Source: Evernia prunastri
Lineage: Eukaryota; Ascomycota; Lecanoromycetes; Lecanorales; Parmeliaceae
Assembly (NCBI GenBank): GCA_003184365.1
Contig: NKYR01000056.1
Coordinates: 1-64,000, forward strand
DNA: 64,000 nt
Reading direction: 5' to 3'
Shown here piece after piece: positions 57,699-64,000 of the stretch. Position numbers and translations under genes: made by a program. The notes below the pieces were generated by a model, which did no database searches, was not told where the DNA came from, and worked only from the letters and a program-made list of their open reading frames with translations. Position 1 is the first letter of the stretch; each line of letters opens with the position of its first letter.

Positions 57699-58754
57699 TC
57701 ATGTTTCAGATCGTGCAAACCTTTCCCTTGTCGATGCAAGCTTCGCTATATCAGCTGTCTGCCACCTCTCATGTTGGCATTGTACAACTTTGCCCTCACC
57801 CTCCAGCTTCCGCAAGACTTGCACGACACCCTTAGCGGCTGGCACATGCAAGTTCTCTGGCACATCTTTATACACGACCTTCACCAGTTCCATCGACGTT
57901 GCTTCCTTCCCAATATCGCTGAGAGCGTGGAAAATGTCCGCTTCTCTCTGCTTTCTGTGCGCGATGTACTCCTCAATCCTAATCCGCCCATCTTTTATCA
58001 CTGTGCCCTGTCCACTCGTTGGAATTAGTATGTTGCTTCTGTAAGGCAAAACCTTGAGAGTAGAGAGCATTTTCTGCGCCCCAAAGTTCTACTACGACTT
58101 GTTGTTTGGGCCCAGAGAGGAACTGGGTATTTTGAAATCGACCTACATGACCCGGGTAGGCTCTGCCATGGAATTGCTCCCGCATGCGTGATAGGCTGTC
58201 AAGATAAGCGGCTAAATCCTCGAATACTGCTGTTCCATGTCCCAGTACGCTGTCACCTGTGAACATCGCGTTCTCTTCCTCCAACACGAAAGCCATGTGG
58301 TCTGTAGTGTGGCCAGGGCAATGGAATGCTCGCAGTTTAGCTCCTTCTGCCTTAAAGATTTGGCCATCATAAATCGGGTTCTGTCCGCTTGCCGGATTAT
58401 GCTTGTAAATTGCTACCTTAGGGCAAATGGAAATGAGGTCTTTCACGCCGCCAATATGGTCAGGGTGCCAATGTGTGATGAGAGCTTGAGATATTGTGGT
58501 AGATTCTGAAGTGAGAATTGAGGAGAGGCAGCGAGACCAGGAAGGTTTGCCTTCGCCAGTGTCGAGCAGGATACGGGATGGGCCCGTACCCACGAGGTAT
58601 GTGTTGGTTCCTTTGCCCGTTCAGTATCTGCTAGAAGGATGCCTGCTAATATCTGACCCTGCAGAGTAAATTTGCCAGGGTTGCCTCCCAGAATCCTGAT
58701 AATCAAAGGGCTAATTCGTTCAACCTCCGCTATGGGAGGCAAATGATTCGCCAT
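57699..58754 (-). CDS. LACTB2-like metallo-beta-lactamase-fold hydrolase
   Basis: Exons 58754-58658, 58610-58147 and 58007-57699 give 289 aa. Intron 1 restores KFTLQGTNTYLVGTGPSRIL. Intron 2 (139 nt, branch TACTAAT) joins YPGH directly to GTVIKDGRIRIEEYIAHR. The metal ligands are THWHPDHIGG at 78-87, CPGHTTDHMAF, FTGDSVLGHGT and the YPGHG histidine: the full set of a binuclear zinc site. The C-terminal winged-helix-like tail (KEATSMELVKVVYKDVPENL) is the LACTB2 extension. LACTB2 is a mitochondrial endoribonuclease in animals; fungal relatives include thioesterase-like enzymes of polyketide clusters, but no synthase lies near here, so a housekeeping role is more likely. Confidence 0.93.
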
Positions 58755-58929
58755 GGAGAGGAGCTTAATTGGGCACCGAAAAAGATTTGGCAGAACCAAA
58801 TGGCATAGATTATGGAAGTGTAACTATTACATACAAAGGAGTTCGTTCGGAGTCGCCTTGCAAGTAACCTCGGCTCATGGATCTTGGCGTATGTTCCGTT
58901 TGTTCTTCTTCACATTGTAGCTCACAAGT

Positions 58930-60596
58930 TCAGGCCTCGAATCCTGTCAAAAGATCTTCCATTATCTGATGCTTGGATGCGCGTAACATCGGCTTTTTAC
59001 GAAACATGTTGATGCTTGGTGCAATGTTCTGAATCAACGGGCTCTTGTTCAGGGACCTAACCTTGTCAATCCGCGCACGGTAGAATGACCTCAACCTCCG
59101 ATCTCCCGTCACGTCGATCAGCGCGTCTGGTTGAGAACCCCCAACGGACATGTGCAGTATCGGCCTTGCGTTAATGGTCGCCACGCCGTTATTCTTCATT
59201 GTCTTCTCGCTGAATGCTCCGCCTAGTTGGAAGCTCGTGTGACTGATCGAATCCCATCCAGCGCCAGTCGCACCGCCTTTTACAAGCCAGTCGCTGAGGT
59301 CTTTTCCCGTCTTATACTCCCATCCATGGTCGAATGACACTTGTCTGTCTTTTGGACCAAGGTTGCAGTCCTCGACATTGAATAGCGATAGCGCTGGGAA
59401 TTGATTGAGATGGGAGAAGACACTGTTAGTGATGTGCTTTTGCGAACGGCAGTTGAGGACTCGGAGTCTGAACAATTTTTCAGAGTCAGTAGTTACCTTT
59501 CGAGGGGGTTTCTAGATCAGATGACATGTTTCAGAAGGCGGAAAAGGTCTCCGGCCCCCGAAAGCACGATGAGAAAGGGGAAGCATGGGTCGGAAAAGAT
59601 AACTAACACCCCGAATGCGCCTGATGATGAAGCAGTTCGCCCCCAGCCTCTTATAATGCCTTCAAACCATTGAAGTCAGTAGTGCTTCTTTAAGATAGAA
59701 CAAGGTTCGCAAGACAAGTTCGATGAGTGCGATACTCTAGCAACGTGTCTCGGATTTCGAATCGGGGTATGGATTAGAAAGAAATTGCTTCGAGATGCAA
59801 ACGTACTGTCATCGAGTCCAGTGTCTGGAGTGGCAAGATTTTGTCCGATGGTCAAGACTCCGAGGTTAGTAAGCTGGGAGATCTGGACGAGATCCGTGCG
59901 TGACTGAGTTACAATTTCAAAGTCAGTAACATTACTTGAAGGAGTCTACAGAGTAAGATGAATATGCCAAGACTCAAGAATTGTGGCCAAAACACGAAAA
60001 TTGGACTCCGGTAACACGTACGCAGGTGATGTTGCTTAGCGACAGGAAAGTGACCCACTGAAATGAAGGTGAGATAAGAGGTGCAGTATAATCGCAGAGT
60101 TTCATGTTGGGCCTTGCTATGACATGTTGCTTTCGTTTCAGGGTATCAACGCCTTCATTCGGATACGCTACAGCAAAAGCCTTCCAGACCTTCACACTGA
60201 CGAGCTGTCTGGGCAATTCTTTTGTCAGCGTATTTTTTTGCTAGTCAGGAGTCCAATCTGAGCATACGAAGCGACGAGACTTTCCCAAAGCACACTTGCA
60301 GCCTCCCAAGGTAATCCTTCGAGACTTTCGGCAGTGATATAAAATGAATGACTGAGGGCGCTTCGGATTGCCATGTTGACAAGTGATGAACATCCAGAGC
60401 CTGATGACCTCAAGCGCGCCGCTTCCCTGGAGCTCCCTTGAGTCTTCCATACCCAATCTAATGTCATCGGTCCTCCTGGACACGAAACCTCAGTGAAGAC
60501 CTGGCCGGACTCGTCATGTCTGATTGCCCTTTGGTTTGAACCATGGTAGGTGTTTGATGCAATGAAGTCACCGACGTTGACAAGACCCTGCTCCAT
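58930..60596 (-). CDS. Putative leucine-rich-repeat-like fungal protein, 400 aa
   Basis: Five exons: 60596-60268, 60208-60022, 59903-59807, 59659-59608 and 59467-58930, all in phase. The fourth donor (gttagt) is weaker. No F-box is obvious, but the text has the feel of fungal LRR proteins: ESLEGLPWEAASVLWESL, then alternating short strand/helix units FQWVTFLSLSNITC, ISQLTNLGVLTIGQN, GVLRVLNCRSQKHITNSVFS and FPALSLFNVEDCNL. The C-terminal third is basic and polar, without repeats. Possible role as an adaptor or substrate receptor; not provable here. Confidence 0.72.
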
Positions 60597-61101
60597 AAAT
60601 TCACAATTGCAGATGAGAGACCTTAGTCGTCAGAAGGGTGACGGAAGATTACGACAAGATGATTCCGCAGAAGCAAACACTGTGAAACTATAGCACGTGC
60701 AGGCGCGCTCCGAGACTAGACGAAGTGGCAGTTGCAGCGGAAGAATAATTCAGCAGAACAGCACATGCATCATCAATTATTAGATCGACCATCCTTCCTA
60801 GACATATAAAACAGACTATAGGACAAGGCAACTAGGTGCTCGGCATGATGGCTCTGTGATAATTGTTTATGTGATTGTAAGCTCGCCAAAGCGCCACGCG
60901 AAATGTCGCGTTTTCGCTAGCGATAGAGTACGCTCGCTGATACGGTAAGGTTATCATCTTACCGTAATTCGTTCGCGAAACCCAGATCTGATGGTGTCCC
61001 CGCAAAGAACGTCATCGTCCCTCAATCCTTATTCTTGTCTATCTTCTTTCTTCTGCGTCAACGATGAAGAGCGACAGAGTCCTTCGCTAAGGCTTTGTAT
61101 C
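60597..61101. other. Divergent promoter region, LRR-like and J-domain genes
   Basis: Contains several GCGA/TCGC palindromic bits near 60900-60980 (for example TCGCGTTTTCGCTAGCGA). An in-frame upstream ATG of the J-domain gene at 60991 falls here. Confidence 0.4.
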
Positions 61102-62064
61102 ATGTTGAAGAAGCCGAGTGCACTGCTCACAAGTTACAGCAACTTTCACTGTCTTTACTGCCTTCAGCCAAATCCCATCCATTTATCAATATCATCTCCT
61201 CAATTACAGCGATCGAGATACCCTCATCCAAAGAATCCATCGTCCCGATACCTTGCCACTGTTCGTTCGGATAATGCCCATACGGAATTACACGAAGATC
61301 CACCTTGGCCTGATTTACCTTCGCCCAATGCTGTGCCCACTCCGTATCAGATCTTCAGACTGAAGAAAGACTCGCCTTATTCCAAGCGTACATTTTACGA
61401 ACTGGTCAAAATTTATCATCCGGATAGGAATGGCCACGAGAGTGGAAGCCCCAATACGAGTCTATTGTCTGGGTCAATAAAGATGGAGCGGTATCGTCTA
61501 ATAGTCACTGCCCACGAGATTCTCTCAGATCCAGTCAAGCGAAGCGCTTACGACAGGTCTGGAGCCGGGTGGGATGGTCGGCCCGAATATGGCGCCCCAA
61601 AATATAACTGGGGGCAGAACAGTGATACAAGATGGTCCGGATTCGACACAAATGATTCCCCATTTAGAAATGCAACCTGGGAGGATTGGGAAAAATGGTA
61701 TCAAAGGGGCAAAGCCAAGCAAGAGCCTGTCTTTTTTTCTAATGGTGGATTCTTGATGCTTGTGCTCATGGTCGTGTTTCTCGGTGGCTTCGGACAATCT
61801 ATCCGAGTTGGAGACTACTCGGATATATTCCAAAGGCAGGTTGAAAAGGTCCATGACGATGCGAGCAAGGCAATCCGACAGCGAAGAACGGAATCTCAAG
61901 GATTCGGAAATAGAGATGAAAGATTGCAGAATTTTCTGAAAACGCGGGATCCACACGGCTACGGGATTTCAGATCCGACGGAAGAAAGCTATCGAAAGCT
62001 ATTGCAAGAGCCCGAGATATGCATGAGCGAAGGTATAAATCAAAGTGGTCATGACCACGGTTAG
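61102..62064 (+). CDS. Membrane-anchored J-domain (DnaJ-like) protein
   Basis: One exon, 320 aa from ATG 61102. The frame stays open to an ATG at 60991 (357 aa), but the later start gives a basic, Ser-rich leader ending SSRYLATVR, like a mitochondrial presequence. The J domain covers about residues 77-160: TPYQIFRLKKDSPYSKRTFY, the HPD tripeptide at 106-108 in KIYHPDRNGHE, and AHEILSDPVKRSAYDRSG. A Trp/Gly-rich segment (WDGRPEYG, NATWEDWEKWYQRG) follows, then one membrane helix FLMLVLMVVFLGGFGQSI near 210-230 and a charged C-terminal tail. It likely recruits an Hsp70 at an organellar membrane, probably mitochondrial; the membrane is inferred. Confidence 0.88.
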   Translation: MLKKPSALLTSYSNFHCLYCLQPNPIHLSISSPQLQRSRYPHPKNPSSRYLATVRSDNAHTELHEDPPWPDLPSPNAVPTPYQIFRLKKDSPYSKRTFYELVKIYHPDRNGHESGSPNTSLLSGSIKMERYRLIVTAHEILSDPVKRSAYDRSGAGWDGRPEYGAPKYNWGQNSDTRWSGFDTNDSPFRNATWEDWEKWYQRGKAKQEPVFFSNGGFLMLVLMVVFLGGFGQSIRVGDYSDIFQRQVEKVHDDASKAIRQRRTESQGFGNRDERLQNFLKTRDPHGYGISDPTEESYRKLLQEPEICMSEGINQSGHDHG

Positions 62065-62678
62065 GATCATCTTCGGAGTTTTCGCTTTGGAAGCTTGACA
62101 CTGACACTGTTGTTAAGAAGTTCAGAGCATGAACAGGCTACAGAAGAAGCGCAAATGACCATTTTCTAAGAGAATGGCATGGCGTTGTGCTAATCATTGG
62201 CCAGAGAATGACTTATATACATACATCGAATTAACTGCTCACCTTTATCACCTCAAAATCACGGATTACTTCTTTATTCCTCATTTGCACTCTACATTGC
62301 ACAACTCGCTCCTGCAGCAACCTACCTCCAATGCTTGCATTATATGAGTTCTCTATTTGATCTCTAATTTGATAGTCGCTCAATTTCCGCAAGGATGTGA
62401 TATTTTCCCGAGAGCTGGCTGTCGTGGCTGTATATATTTCGAGATTTCAGAGAAATCGGCATCCTTTGACAATATTGGCCCAAATGATAGCGCAATCTGA
62501 GTATGTCAAAGTCATTGGATTGATGTCATAGCCCTTTCAAGACTGAACCAACAAATCCCTGTGTTCGGCAGTAGTCGAGTCATAATGGAAGAATATGCTA
62601 AGTGACAGGCTAATTGGGAATGTTTATGAACGCTGTAAAAACGCACGAGTCCCCAGAATATACTCTTTCCTTCACTCC
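62065..62678. other. Intergenic between convergent genes
   Basis: 3' regions; no feature recognised. Confidence 0.4.
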
Positions 62679-63977
62679 TCACAGTGAATCCATGGGGGAA
62701 GCGGCCTTGGGAAATTCCCCAGGTACGTGCAATTCGCTGATTGTGGTTACACGGCTCCCCAGCGATGGTCTACTTGCCAGATCTCCAATTGGTGACCCTG
62801 GATCAGAGGCATGTATGCTCAAGTCACCAACAACCGGCAAAGTGCTTTGATTGGCAGTGTTATTCGTGCCACTTAAAGTGGATGGGAAAGCGGCAAAGAT
62901 AGCTCCTTGAATAGGCGGCCGTCCTGACTCCTGAGTGGCAGTAGGAACAGCTTGCAGACCTGACCGGTCCTCAAGAGCAGCTGGCCCCGTATGTTTTACC
63001 TCGTGTCGGTCGGCATCAACCCCAACAGCACCGACTGCTCCACCTCCTGCTCCGATCAGCCAGCCACCGTACTTGCTATCATGTCTTTCTACGTGAAAGG
63101 GCAATGACCGTGGTGTGGGATCGCTCTGTTGCTGATGATGAGCGACGGAGCCTGAACCGTCATGTGAAATGATGCTCTGGGCTTGTTCTATTGGATGTCG
63201 GCGCTCAGTAGCTACCGTGGCCAAGTTCGTTTCATTCTCCAATAGCACTCCTTTGAGACCCTGCTTTGATGCCATTGGAGAGTACGAATCGATCGCAAGT
63301 GGCGCTACAGATGTACCGTCTAGCTCTTGACTCGGGGCGTCTGTCTTATCATCATCAGCCTGGACCTGCCGCCCGGAACTACCAAAAGGAACACCAGATC
63401 CCGGGAGCGCGCCGGCAGCTGCAATCATCTCACGGTCGCCTGTGGAGCTGGACGGACTAGAAGGGGAAACGGGCACTTGTGAGTCTCGATTGATCTTCAA
63501 AGCACTCGGGAAACGCCCACCTGGATTAGGGCGCTGTGGGAGCTTTTCCACTGGGATTGGTGTTTCGACTTCGGAAGCGGTTGCAGAATATGGAACCTCG
63601 TCTGCTTCATCCTCATCCATGCCGCCATCGCTGCTGATAGAGCCTGCTTTATGGCTGCCTGCACTTACACTCCGTGCATGAGACCGTCGAATGAACTCCC
63701 TGCGTTCTGCGCCGGTCTTTTCAGTCAGGCTTTTGATGTCGGAAAACCAGGCGAGCATAGTTTCGTGAGACTCGGCTCTGAATACCCATGCGTGTCCTCG
63801 ATGCATACCGCCACTCTGACGTCCTTTGAGCATGAATTTGTGGGAGGTGGAGCTGGCGTCCGAATGTGAGCCAAGTTTCTGGTCTGCGAGTGGCAGAGAC
63901 ATAACTGGCGCTTGGCTAGATATCCGGTCCGGCGACTTGAACTCATGGAGATGCGTTGTAGATAGCACATACCTACG
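62679..63977 (-). CDS. Slm1/Slm2-like PH-domain protein, C-terminal exon (partial)
   Basis: A single large 3' exon starts after an acceptor (TGACTTAG) at 63978; the upstream exons are beyond the window. It opens RRYVLSTTHLHEFKSPDR, the second half of a PH domain, ending with HAWVFRAESHETMLAWFSDI as the PH C-terminal helix. The remaining ~340 residues are Ser/Pro/Gly-rich with an acidic DEDEADEVPYSATASE patch, likely phosphorylated. The LHEFKS...FRAESHETM wording matches fungal Slm proteins, which bind PI(4,5)P2 at the plasma membrane and work with TORC2 and calcineurin. The tail ends AASPMDSL rather than with a visible PxIxIT-type site. Confidence 0.72.
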   Translation of the reverse strand, partial: RRYVLSTTHLHEFKSPDRISSQAPVMSLPLADQKLGSHSDASSTSHKFMLKGRQSGGMHRGHAWVFRAESHETMLAWFSDIKSLTEKTGAERREFIRRSHARSVSAGSHKAGSISSDGGMDEDEADEVPYSATASEVETPIPVEKLPQRPNPGGRFPSALKINRDSQVPVSPSSPSSSTGDREMIAAAGALPGSGVPFGSSGRQVQADDDKTDAPSQELDGTSVAPLAIDSYSPMASKQGLKGVLLENETNLATVATERRHPIEQAQSIISHDGSGSVAHHQQQSDPTPRSLPFHVERHDSKYGGWLIGAGGGAVGAVGVDADRHEVKHTGPAALEDRSGLQAVPTATQESGRPPIQGAIFAAFPSTLSGTNNTANQSTLPVVGDLSIHASDPGSPIGDLASRPSLGSRVTTISELHVPGEFPKAASPMDSL

Positions 63978-64000
63978 CTAAGTCAATGAAGGCATTTCTC

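Noticed and set aside
60991..61101. Upstream ATG of the J-domain gene as the true start
   Set aside because: In frame and possible, but the later ATG gives a better mitochondrial-like leader; kept as alternative only.

Overview
The window looks like a chromosome segment of a filamentous ascomycete (Pezizomycotina). Genes are spaced widely and many are broken by 45-75 nt introns with GTRNGT donors, CTRAC/CTAAC branch sites and YAG acceptors. The gene set is fungal: calmodulin with its first intron directly after the ATG, DUF6594, UstYa/DUF3328, a SAT4/rhodopsin-type membrane protein, a CP2 transcription factor and a Slm1-like PH protein. There is also an AT-rich island of LTR debris that looks mutated by RIP. 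Class-level placement (Leotiomycetes-like) is a guess. All gene models below were built by hand by joining exons so that phase is kept.

Layout. 0-5 kb: an unknown 225-aa gene, an unknown 575-aa gene ending in a 46-47 aa tandem repeat, and calmodulin. 5-14.5 kb: a housekeeping block with a mitochondrial Mdl1-type ABC transporter, an ENT nucleoside transporter, a haspin-like kinase and an 873-aa putative mitochondrial PPR-like protein. 14.5-19 kb: a decayed cell-surface protein gene, a 94-bp tandem repeat and a DUF6594 gene. 19-30 kb: a membrane protein with two retropepsin-like domains, an isochorismatase-GST fusion broken by one in-frame stop, and a large secreted/membrane protein of unknown function with a probable 1-nt frame break. 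31-38 kb: a secreted protein, an APH-type kinase and a type-II membrane protein resembling fucose-lectin beta-propellers.

39.9-45.7 kb is the most interesting part. A 76-aa secreted peptide precursor with two copies of an ADAAYG[I/V]Y block is transcribed divergently from two UstYa-like (DUF3328) genes, each with the paired HxxHC motifs. This is the signature of a dikaritin-type ribosomal peptide (RiPP) cluster of the ustiloxin/phomopsin/asperipin/victorin kind, here in a very small form with an unfamiliar core. A SAT4/rhodopsin-like membrane protein follows. The cluster is bordered at 45.8-48.2 kb by an AT-rich transposon island with three copies of a 223-bp LTR, one of them a solo LTR with a perfect 5-bp target duplication and two forming a roughly 330-bp-arm palindrome around an ambiguous base.

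49-64 kb returns to conserved genes: a CP2/grainyhead transcription factor with a 3.5-kb microsatellite-rich upstream region, an Osh/Kes1 oxysterol-binding protein, a LACTB2-like metallo-beta-lactamase, an LRR-like protein, a membrane-anchored J-domain protein and a Slm1-like PH protein cut by the window end.
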